Of a stretch of DNA of 64,000 nucleotides, positions 21,541 to 29,944 are shown piece after piece. The DNA comes from Symsagittifera roscoffensis (taxonomy: Eukaryota > Xenacoelomorpha > Acoela > Convolutidae): the NCBI RefSeq assembly GCF_963678635.1, contig NC_087064.1:14233599-14297598 (forward strand), written 5' to 3'. Numbering within the stretch: position 1 is the stretch's first letter; every line of letters starts with the position of its first letter. The position numbers and the translations under genes were made by a program. The notes beneath the pieces were generated by a model. That model saw only the letters and a list, made by a program, of their open reading frames with translations. It did not search any database and was not told the origin of the DNA.

Positions 21541-22132
21541 CGTTTTTCGCTACCACCAGAGTCAACATCTGGTTCAACTCTGCACCTGGCAGCGAGTATA
21601 CCAGAGTTTCCGGCCAGAACAACCTGGGAGACGTTCCCTCGAAATCCGATCCCTTCACGATGATCACCCTTGCGGCTGCTGGATCCGCTCTATCGTATAC
21701 TGCCAGTGTCTTGGCCCATTGGGCACTCCCGCAGGGTTTTCCATATCTTGGGTCGTCTGCCAATTTCGGACCCTCGTAAGCGGCGTCTGGTTGTTCCATC
21801 TCTTTTGATTCCAGCAGCTTGTCTACTACCCTCATCTGCGCGGGTGTTGCCAATCTGACTCTGGCGATACTTGTTCGGTGCTTGGAGGGCTCCACCATGA
21901 GTCCCGGACTCCCCAGCAACTTGAGAAGTCTGTAATTGATCGGTCCCATGACTGATCTCATGGGGATCCCAGTCAGATCAGCCGTCTCCACCATTCTTGC
22001 TCTCGAGAAATGCGTTTCGTGGGCCTTTAACCAGTCCACGCAAGGGTGTCGGCTCAAATCCTCGTGTGACACGTGCTTGAGCCCCAGGGCTTCCACCAAC
22101 TCCTGTATACACTCCAGATCCTCCAGGACCAA
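21518..22132 (-). pseudogene. Linker and start of second SGNH-like domain (element 2)
   Basis: Continues the 22,145-23,212 frame after a single stop. It contains DWLKAHETHFSRAR, ATPAQMRVVDKLLE and RVIIVKGSDFEG followed by SLPGAELNQML. The last two resemble blocks I and II of SGNH hydrolases, but GSDFEG replaces GDS, so the Ser nucleophile position is not conserved. A frameshift near 21,540 interrupts it. Confidence 0.55.
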
Positions 22133-22144
22133 CTCCTTTTCTTT

Positions 22145-23212
22145 CTACAGATATCGCGTTCGGCTTGCCTCCCCTGGTCTCTCCACTCTCTTGTTATCTA
22201 CCACCGCCACTGAGGACACCACTGAACTTTTGGGCGTTGATGGTTCTGCTTCCTCGGCTTCCATCGGCGTGGAACCCGGTAATCTAGTCCGGCTGCTCCT
22301 CGAGCTGTCGCTTGAGTCGACTCTCGCTCCCAGGCGACTGGACAGGGGTCTTGTGGCAAGGAAAGGGGGATTTGGGGGTGGTCCGAATGTGAATTGGGCC
22401 GTTTCAAGCAGGTCTGCCTCCAACGCACTTATGTGCCTCCGGAAAATGTCGTTCAACCACTCCACACCCCTAGGTCTGTCGAAATGGATTCCGTCTGAGG
22501 ACGCATCCTCCGGGAAAGATCGCTCCATCTGGTCGGCCACGTCCAGCAATCTGACGGGAAGGAAACTCCTTTGATGAATCTGCCTGATTATTTGGTTCAG
22601 GTTCCGCACTTTCTCATTAATTTCCATCGCATTTGGGTCGGCCTTCATGTTATAAGGGGTGGTGCAAATTTTGAGTATGGCGGGATCCATCTGAATCCGC
22701 AACTCCTCCAGGATGCAGCTCATTTTATCATGTAGCCTCATGACTTTCCTTGACTCACCTCTGGACGCGTCATTGGTCCCCATCATTAGAGTCACTGTAT
22801 ACATTCTTGCCATCCCTAACATCTCGAGTGATGCCAACATCTGCGGCGTTGCGGCTCCAGAGAAACTCAAGACTCCAGTCTGCCAGTGCGACTGGATCCG
22901 GGTCAGCACCCGTACCAGGCTGTCCCCTACAATCAGGTGAACTGCACCCTCCGGTATTCGTTGCTGTGTATAGTATTCAGCCCAAGACGCGTCATGGAAA
23001 CAATCCCTTCTCGCCCACTGCGCCGCGTTCCAATCCATGCGGTTGTGCCTGTGGTATCTGCCATCCGTGTTCTTCTTATAGCTTGCGATCACCACACTCC
23101 TTACCGGTTGCTCCCTCCAAGTCGGGGGTAGCTCCACTCTAGCTGGACTTTCACGATTTCTCAGCTGTAGCCTCTCATTTAAATCCTTAAGACGCGACGA
23201 GCTCCCGCTCAC
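22145..23212 (-). CDS. SGNH (GDSL-type) hydrolase domain in accessory ORF (element 2)
   Basis: A 355-residue frame with all signature blocks of SGNH hydrolases: GDSLVRVL with the Ser nucleophile, SFSGAAT for the Gly, MMGTNDASRG for the Asn, and SSDGIHFDRPRG with the Asp and His. Such enzymes hydrolyse ester bonds, often acyl or acetyl groups. Element 3 keeps the same residues. Upstream is the coiled-coil module and downstream, after one stop, the second SGNH-like domain. Related esterase folds are known in ORF1 of some CR1-type non-LTR elements. The substrate and role here are unknown. Confidence 0.82.
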   Translation of the reverse strand: MSGSSSRLKDLNERLQLRNRESPARVELPPTWREQPVRSVVIASYKKNTDGRYHRHNRMDWNAAQWARRDCFHDASWAEYYTQQRIPEGAVHLIVGDSLVRVLTRIQSHWQTGVLSFSGAATPQMLASLEMLGMARMYTVTLMMGTNDASRGESRKVMRLHDKMSCILEELRIQMDPAILKICTTPYNMKADPNAMEINEKVRNLNQIIRQIHQRSFLPVRLLDVADQMERSFPEDASSDGIHFDRPRGVEWLNDIFRRHISALEADLLETAQFTFGPPPNPPFLATRPLSSRLGARVDSSDSSRSSRTRLPGSTPMEAEEAEPSTPKSSVVSSVAVVDNKRVERPGEASRTRYL

Positions 23213-23237
23213 CTGACTGCTGCGTTGAACTCGGGGT

Positions 23238-24170
23238 TTATCCCGGCAGTGCCACGTCCATCAATGGGCGTATCGGTTGCTTCTCCAAACCACGCAGGGA
23301 GGAAGCTGATTCGGTTAGTATCCACACTTCCAGTCCCTCGTTTATGTGCTCTTGAGGCGCGCGGTCTAAGTTGAATCGTCCCTTTGACCTGGGAGCCTCA
23401 TCCACCTCCATACGTGACTCGGGCCTTGAGCTTGCAGCAGCTCGCTCCATAGTCCTGGTTTCCTTTTCCTTTTGCCTGTCGAGCTCTCGTTGTCGCCGCT
23501 GGATCTTTTCCAGTTCCGACTTCAACTGCTCGCAATTCGCCGCGTTCTCTCGCACCCTTTGTTCTTGCTGGTACTCTGCTTTCAACATATCAAAGTCACG
23601 CCGCGCCTGGTCCCTCTCAAGGATCGCCTGGTCTCTCTCCAGATTTACTCGATTCCTCTCGAGTTTCGCACTCTCCCGGTCAAGATTCGCTTTATTCTTC
23701 TCCCTCTGCGCCCTCTCAAGTTCCCTCTTCAGGTTACTGAGGTCAGAATACGTCTCCTCCGGTTGCTGTTCTCGCGTCATAGAAGGTGGCTTGCTCGTGG
23801 ATTGGCCCGCGGATCTTGCCGATGGTCTGGCCGGTAATGGGAACTCTCCCGCGCCGTACTCAGTGTTGTTGCTCAAGCCAGGATTCCTTGCCAAGTCGAA
23901 TCCTCTCACCCCTCCATCCACATTCCAGGACAGCCACCTGGTCTGTTCTTGATTGGATATGCCTTCTGTGGTGTAGCCGACCATCAAGACAGCTTCTGTC
24001 GCGGACTCCCTGCATTCACCTTGCTCCTCTAATGGCAGGATGGCGTTCAACATCACTACCATCCTCTCGTCCACTTGGGTGTAGTCCAGGTCCCTCAAGC
24101 GTCTGTACAACTCATCGAGCGTAGGCCTCTTTAGCGCTGCAGGCATGGATTTCCAGAATTGATCTGCCAT
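23238..24170 (-). CDS. Coiled-coil N-terminal module of the accessory ORF (element 2)
   Basis: I choose ATG 24,170 (MADQFWKSMP) because element 3 has the same start at 55,207 in the same AAAAATGG context. The open frame extends upstream to 24,422 only through tandem repeats absent from element 3. The protein has a globular start (LDELYRRLRDLDYTQ), a conserved LMVGYTTEGISNQEQTRWL segment, then a long coiled coil of repeated LERDQA-like units, likely an oligomerisation domain. It ends near a frame break before the SGNH domain. Confidence 0.7.
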   Translation of the reverse strand: MADQFWKSMPAALKRPTLDELYRRLRDLDYTQVDERMVVMLNAILPLEEQGECRESATEAVLMVGYTTEGISNQEQTRWLSWNVDGGVRGFDLARNPGLSNNTEYGAGEFPLPARPSARSAGQSTSKPPSMTREQQPEETYSDLSNLKRELERAQREKNKANLDRESAKLERNRVNLERDQAILERDQARRDFDMLKAEYQQEQRVRENAANCEQLKSELEKIQRRQRELDRQKEKETRTMERAAASSRPESRMEVDEAPRSKGRFNLDRAPQEHINEGLEVWILTESASSLRGLEKQPIRPLMDVALPG

Positions 24171-24680
24171 TTTTACGATTTCTAGATGATCTCGCGCACT
24201 AACCAACTTGAGTATTACCGTACCAACCAACTTGAGTGTTACCGTACCAACCAACTTGAGCGTTACCGTACCAACCAACTTGAGTATTACCGTACCAACT
24301 TGAGTATTACCGTACCAACTTGAGTACTTGAGAAATATCTCTTTCGAATGTTGCTGATAGTGAACTTTGTTCAAGATCTTCTTTTCTCTTTTCAATGAGT
24401 GTGTCTGGGTCGTCAACTCCATTTAACAAATCAATCTGAAGGTAAAATCCACTTTTTAGACTAAGATGTTATGTTCCTAGCCTAAAACACCCCATTATTG
24501 CGGTTAAAACTTTACCCTTCTATTTGTTTTATTGAAATTATTCAATTGGAAGTTTTTTAAGAGCTTGCAGATACATTTAATGTTTTAGCACCGTCACTCT
24601 TTAAATTATAATTGTCATGCCAATTACATTAAAATCCATCTACTTGCTCCGAGATCCCCCTGTACCCCCAACTCAAGACC
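24171..24680 (-). promoter_or_regulatory. Conserved-length gap between pol and accessory ORF, with tandem repeat (element 2)
   Basis: 510 bases separate the pol stop from the accessory ATG, against 512 in element 3. At about 24,198-24,325 lies an array of a 24-base unit, ACCGTACCAACCAACTTGAG plus four bases, with shorter variants at one end. The array reads open upstream of the accessory ORF. The region could carry an internal promoter, splice acceptor or translation signal. That is inference. Confidence 0.5.
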
Positions 24681-26351
24681 TCAGGCGATACTCAAGTAGT
24701 ATTTCTGTTGTAGGTGCACCATTATCTCCGTTTCTGCATATAACTCCCTTGGGCTCAACTTGCCCCTGTTTGGGTCATAAACAGGCATCGAGACCTCCAC
24801 TATCCCTCTTTCAATCATGAAGTCTCTCAGCCTCGTTAGTGCTAACATCACGTGCTCTGGATCTATCGTATTCCTTTCACTGACCCTCGTCACTAGAAAG
24901 CATAGGTATTTGCCTGGGACTTGTGCCACTGATGGGGGAAGCGCAGCCATTCCTCCCAGCCCCGGTCTCTGTCTGAATAGAAACTCCACGTTCTGGTATT
25001 CTCTCTTGAAGTCGGCCTCTAGTCTAAATTTGAAGCTCATCTCCGCCGTTATACAGATCGCGCTAGTCCTGTCTGACAGAATGAAGTCGCTGTCCGTTAT
25101 CAGGTTGTTCTCCGAGTATTCATTGGGTTTTACAAATTTCGTTTTGAAATTTCGTCCTATGGTAGGCTCGGCCTCTTCCTCGCCCAGTTCTAATCCGTTG
25201 GTCTCTCTTACTTCCCTGAGTTTCTCTATCATCAAATTTTTGGTGTGGGTAAGTCCTACCCTCACTCTCCGGACAAAATTATTTATCGACGTCCCCGTCG
25301 ATGATGCTGGGTCTAAATTATCTGGTGGTATTTCGAGCGGCCTGTCGGTTGCCGTCCCATTGAAGAGGGGGTCTTCCGTTTTCACGTGTTGTTCTGCTGA
25401 CACGTCGACCTGCTGGATGCTTTGCCCTTCATCTCCTTTGCTCTTGACATCACGCATCCACTCTATTATTCTCAAGTTTGTGTTCTCCCTCCTCTCTATC
25501 TCGCTCTGCTCTAGATCTGTTTCTTGTTCTGGTGTGGAGTAGTCTTCCTTCGGGTATTGTTCGCTGTCTTTGATGATTTGCCATTCATCGTCTGCCACCA
25601 ATTGGCCCACACTCAGTAACTCGTCGCCCAATTCATCAGGCCGTATCTTGTCAATCAAGAAGTCATCCCCGTACCTATGGTACCTCATGCCTGTCCGTTC
25701 ACGATTACCACTCCTGGTTCCTGCTGTTATCGACAAGTCTGGTTCCGTCCATTTTGGCACCTCGTCCTGCTCCGGATCGTTCCAGTCTTCTTCCACAAAG
25801 GATTCCGCCTCTGAGTCCGCTTCTATCTTTTCCTTATCTTCCAAACACAAGTCCTCGTTGCCATCATTTTTCTCTCTGGTGCCCTTTTCGTTCACCTCGC
25901 AAGCTGGTTCCACCAATAGGTACTCGAGTCCCTCCATATTCTGTGGTACGCACCAGTCTTCTGGGGATGGGACGTGAGGTTTCAACTTTTCATAATGCGC
26001 TGCACGCCCCGTACTCAAGCGGTAAAACCGTCCTTGCTGGTGCACTTCCGTTATCATGAACGGTTCTCTCCATTTCTTAAGTAGTTTCTTTTTCCCTTTG
26101 GGAGGTATAACATTCTGGAAGACCCAGACGTTTTGGCCCACTGCATATGGTTCCGCTTGCAGAGTTTTCTCATCGTGTTTCTTCCGCTGTCTCATGTGTG
26201 CTTGCGCTGTGTTCCTCCTGCAGAGCTCGTTTAGTTTCTGCTGTCTCTTAACCGCCTCTTTCACATAAGCTTGATGCGATGTCTTTTTCCCTTCGTATTC
26301 TGGGTAAAAGAATGTTAGAGGCATCGCTTTTTCCCTGCCCGTCAACATCAT
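24681..26351 (-). CDS. Integrase C-terminus with macro-like domain (element 2)
   Basis: The frame begins in the integrase tail (MMLTGREKAMPLTFFY), continues through an SH3-like or chromodomain-like segment (YAVGQNVWVFQNV, RPFMITEVHQQGRFYRLS), then a long acidic linker, and ends with about 140 residues resembling macrodomains of the TARG1/Poa1p type: SDFILSDRTSAICITAE, a Gln-x-Arg-Pro-Gly-Leu-Gly turn, KYLCFLVTR, and VSMPVYDPNRG. Macrodomains bind or hydrolyse ADP-ribose. The Gly-rich loops are poorly kept here and seven residues near the C-terminus are missing relative to element 3, so activity is doubtful. Confidence 0.7.
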   Translation of the reverse strand: MMLTGREKAMPLTFFYPEYEGKKTSHQAYVKEAVKRQQKLNELCRRNTAQAHMRQRKKHDEKTLQAEPYAVGQNVWVFQNVIPPKGKKKLLKKWREPFMITEVHQQGRFYRLSTGRAAHYEKLKPHVPSPEDWCVPQNMEGLEYLLVEPACEVNEKGTREKNDGNEDLCLEDKEKIEADSEAESFVEEDWNDPEQDEVPKWTEPDLSITAGTRSGNRERTGMRYHRYGDDFLIDKIRPDELGDELLSVGQLVADDEWQIIKDSEQYPKEDYSTPEQETDLEQSEIERRENTNLRIIEWMRDVKSKGDEGQSIQQVDVSAEQHVKTEDPLFNGTATDRPLEIPPDNLDPASSTGTSINNFVRRVRVGLTHTKNLMIEKLREVRETNGLELGEEEAEPTIGRNFKTKFVKPNEYSENNLITDSDFILSDRTSAICITAEMSFKFRLEADFKREYQNVEFLFRQRPGLGGMAALPPSVAQVPGKYLCFLVTRVSERNTIDPEHVMLALTRLRDFMIERGIVEVSMPVYDPNRGKLSPRELYAETEIMVHLQQKYYLSIA

Positions 26352-26754
26352 GAAGGGACTGATTCCTGTTGTTGAGTGTTGCGTACTGTTTTATGCTCCT
26401 ACCACTTGCGACAGATATTTTCCCGTCTGTCATATTTCTTGAGCAGTATACCCTCAGCATGTTTACCAATGTTCTGCTCTGTCTCTCCACTAACCCGTTA
26501 GTTTGGGGATGATAGGTCGTGGAGTGCGCTTGAGCAATGTGTGACCTCTCCATCAATGCTTTTGTCAGGTCCCCCACGAAGGCTTTGCCGTTGTCCGACA
26601 GAAATGTCATTGGACAACCATACCGTGATATCCAATGTGTTATCAGGTGGTTACAAGTCTCTTCTGCCGAGGCTGTCTGACACGGCACCGCTTCTGCCAA
26701 TTTTGTGAAATGATCTGTTATGACCAGTATCTGGTTATAACCCGATTCTGTCAT
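26248..26754 (-). pseudogene. Integrase catalytic core (element 2)
   Basis: Starts after an in-frame stop at 26,775-26,777 that splits it from the zinc module. It carries VITDHFTKLAEAV, SDNGKAFVGDL and NGLVERQSRTL with the second catalytic Asp and the Glu. The first Asp (IDHQK) lies just upstream of the listed start. A frameshift near 26,415 (NMTDGKI) moves the remaining core into the 24,681-26,351 frame. Confidence 0.8.
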
Positions 26755-26775
26755 ACAGGTCTTCTGATGGTCTAT

Positions 26776-27612
26776 CTAAACAACCTCGTTAAATTCCGAG
26801 CTTTCAACGGACTTGAGTAGGAACTTCATCTTCCTTGGTTCTTTCACTTGCAGGCATGCCAGGCATGCATTCACCCATCTCTCACAAGCTTTCCTTAATC
26901 CTGGCCAGTCAAACCTGTGAAGTATTCTTTGTTGCACCTTGTCTATCCCCTGGTGCCCCATTTGATCATGCGATCTGAATAACACTTCCGTCTGATACAA
27001 CTGTGGCATAATGATGAAGTTATGCTTGTGTAATATCTTCTCCTCATCTTTTCTCTTGCATGCCACCACCCCATCAGCTGTGTGATAGAGTAAATATTTT
27101 CTGTCTGTATAGAACTGGATTAAGATCTTGTAGCTGTCTTCTTCCAGGTCCCCCTTCTCTCTGGACCCCGTCCGGATCCATTTGGAGAGGTGACTTGTCA
27201 TCTTGTCATTCTTTTGGGCCGGTATTAGATCCGGCAGCCTATATCTTGCCTTGACGTGCTCTTTTAGTGCCATTATCTGACCATTCATTTCTCCAGGGTT
27301 GTGGATGTCATCCTTCAGCTTTACGCATACTATCCTCCTCATGATCTTCCTGTCATCTTCTGGCACCAGATTTGTTCTGACATTTGAGTTGCACGATAGC
27401 TCCCTATATGGTTTCCTCGACACCGCAATTTTCTCAAGTTCTTCACCTCCTCGCACTTCCTGTTGATCCAAGTTGTACGTTCCTGAGGAGGGATCCGTCT
27501 GTAGCTCCCTGTCGCAGTGTTCCATCTTCTCTTTCGCCAGTATCATGCATACACTATCTTGGTGATCGCTGCTCTTCTCCGAATCTTCATCCCACTTCAT
27601 CCGAATCTTCAT
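26776..27612 (-). CDS. Acidic linker and integrase HHCC zinc module (element 2)
   Basis: The first half is the charged linker after RNase H (ELQTDPSSGTYNLDQQEV). The second half is the H2C2 integrase module: HNFIIMPQLYQTEVLFRSHD, MGHQGIDKVQQRIL and CLACLQVKEPR. It ends at a TAG immediately before the integrase core. The region is collinear with 51,780-52,590 of element 3. Confidence 0.75.
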   Translation of the reverse strand: MKIRMKWDEDSEKSSDHQDSVCMILAKEKMEHCDRELQTDPSSGTYNLDQQEVRGGEELEKIAVSRKPYRELSCNSNVRTNLVPEDDRKIMRRIVCVKLKDDIHNPGEMNGQIMALKEHVKARYRLPDLIPAQKNDKMTSHLSKWIRTGSREKGDLEEDSYKILIQFYTDRKYLLYHTADGVVACKRKDEEKILHKHNFIIMPQLYQTEVLFRSHDQMGHQGIDKVQQRILHRFDWPGLRKACERWVNACLACLQVKEPRKMKFLLKSVESSEFNEVV

Positions 27613-27647
27613 CTATCTGTGCATCTCCCGTTTCTACCTGGTTGAGA

Positions 27648-28614
27648 TCATAGCCTTTTGCCTTGAGCGTTTGCCTTGAGCGTCTCCCTCACAATTTTTG
27701 ACTTGAGCATTATCCCTATCGGCATCCCTCGGGTCTTCTTCAAGGTTGTCTTCTCTGGAGGCTCCTTTGGTAATTCGGGGTGATCTTCCATCGGTTTGCC
27801 TGACTTGTTGAGCCATCTCGCGAGTGAAAGACTATCATACGTTTCCTTATCCATGAAGGAGAAATCATCCTTGATTTCTGGACTATCCGCTTCCCTCTGT
27901 TCCTGTCTCTCGTAGAACTCCGTCCTCTTACTCAAGCTATCGGCATTTCGATGTTTGTCTCTTGTTCTATGATCAATTATCAGGTTGTATCCGTCCAGGC
28001 GAACTATCCACTTTCCAATGTAGCTCTGGTCCATTGAGTACGTCTTCAGCCAGCTGAGTGCACTGTTGTCGACTCGCAGCTTGAATGGCTCCATTTTTCT
28101 CGACAAAGGTAACCACCGCGAACATCCCTGCTTTCGGCGCTCCGTACTCCATTTCCGTATCACTCAAGACTTTACTCCCGTCCGCGATTGGTCTTAAAAC
28201 TGTCTTCCCAGTCCATTCCTGTTCTTGATGGAGAATGCCAGAAATCGCAACTACCGACGCATCCGTGTCCAGCACGTACATCCCTTTTTCCGTTGGCATC
28301 CCTCTTTCTTTATTCTCTAGAATGACCCTTCCGCCGCGTTGTTCCACGTGAACTTCTTTCCTTTCTGCCTCATTAGTTGTTGCATCGGGTATACCTTGTC
28401 CGCGTAGCCCTTGATGAACTCCCTGTAATAGTTCTCGAAACCCAGGAAGCTCATCAATTGATGTCCTGTCTTTGGCGATTTCCAAGTCAAAACCGCTTCT
28501 ACTGCATCTGGGCCTGGTCTGATGCCATGCCTGTCCACCATCCTTCCCAAGTATTTGATTGAAACCTTGAGTATCTTTTACGGTTTGCACTTTAGTCTTG
28601 ACCTCTTCAAACAT
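27648..28614 (-). pseudogene. RNase H and following linker (element 2)
   Basis: Two overlapping frames (27,973-28,614 and 27,648-28,163) joined by a frameshift near 28,095. Motifs are YVLDTDASVVAISG, APKAGMFAVVTF, LRVDNSALSWL and RNADSLSKR. The Glu of the second motif, present as KAEM in elements 1 and 3, is Gly here, which should abolish RNase H. The tail reads the Pro/Lys-rich linker ending near 27,650. Confidence 0.75.
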
Positions 28615-29944
28615 GCGAACACCTCGTCTAGTCGCTCGATGTGATCTTCCATTGTAGGCGTCGCTATTACCACGTCATCTACGTAGCACATTACCAAATT
28701 GCCGTATTTCTTTGTCACACCTATCAATGCGTGTGCCATCAACCGTTGAAATGTGGCCGGGGCATTGTATAGACCAAATGGCATCGGTTTCCATTGAAAC
28801 AGCCCTAGCTCGTATGCGAACCCTGTTTTGTCCCTGTCCTGCTTCCTCAGTGGGACTTGCCAAAATGCCGAACCTAAATTAGAGTCCTAAAAAACTTTGC
28901 ATCACCTAATTTCGAGAGGTTCTCATCAATTCTAGGTATGGGATAGGCATCCTTCAGCGTGACGGGGTTCAGATACCGAAAGTTGCAACAAAACCTCAAT
29001 TGGTCGCCTTTCTTTTTGGCAATCACTACTCCACACGCCCACGGTGGTTTGGATGGTTCCATCATATCATAATCTAGTAATGTCTCTATTTCTTTCCTAC
29101 ATTTCTTTCCTACATCCAACTCTTTCTTTGTTCTCTGGAATGACTCTTCTGCTGCGTTGTTCCACGTGAACTTCTTGCCCTTGTGTCTCATTAACAGTTG
29201 CATCGGGTAAACCTTGTCTGCATAGCCTTTGATGAATTCTCTGTAGTAATTTGCAAAACCCAGGAAGCTCATCAATTGGTGTTCCATTTTTGGCGATTTC
29301 CAAGTTAGAACTGCTTCTACTGCGTCTGGATCTGGTCTGATGCCGTGTCTGTCCACCATCCTTCCCAAGTATTTGATTGAAACCTTGAGTATCTTTTACG
29401 GTTTGCACTTTAGTCTTGACCCCCTTCAAACATGCGAACACCTCGTCTAGTCGCTCGATGTGATTTTCCATTGTAGGCGTCGCTATTACCACGTCATCTA
29501 CGTAGCACATTACCAAATTGCCGTATTTCTTTGTCACACCTATCAATGCGTGTGCCATCAACCGTTGAAATGTGGCCGGGGCATTGCATAGACCAAATGG
29601 TATCGGTTTCCATTGAAACAGCCCTAGCTCGTATGCGAACCCTGTTTTGTCCCTGTCCTGCTTCCTCAGTGGGACTTGCCAAAATGCCGAACCTAAATTA
29701 GAGTCGTAAAAAACTTTGCATCACCTAATTTCGAGAGGTTCTCATCAATTCTAGGTATGGGATAGGCATCCTTCAGCGTGACGGAGTTCAGATACCGAAA
29801 GTTGCAACAAAACCTCAATTGGTCGCCTTTCTTTTTGACAATCACTAATCCACACGCCCACGGTGGTTTGGATGGTTCTATCATATCATAATCTAGTAAT
29901 GTCTCTATTTCTTTCCTACATGCATCCGATTTGTGTGGGGTCAT
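28304..29944 (-). pseudogene. Reverse transcriptase, tandemly duplicated and frameshifted (element 2)
   Basis: Two near-identical units, about 28,304-29,101 and 29,106-29,925, offset by 818-819 bases. Each covers RT from the KEIETLLDYDM segment through AYPIPRID, YVDD (28,674-28,685 and 29,493-29,504) and the thumb with FANYYREFIKGYADK. Both units share the same break just after FTTL or FRTL at the first catalytic block, where a stop follows. The duplication therefore came after the frame was already lost. No functional RT can be made. Confidence 0.85.
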
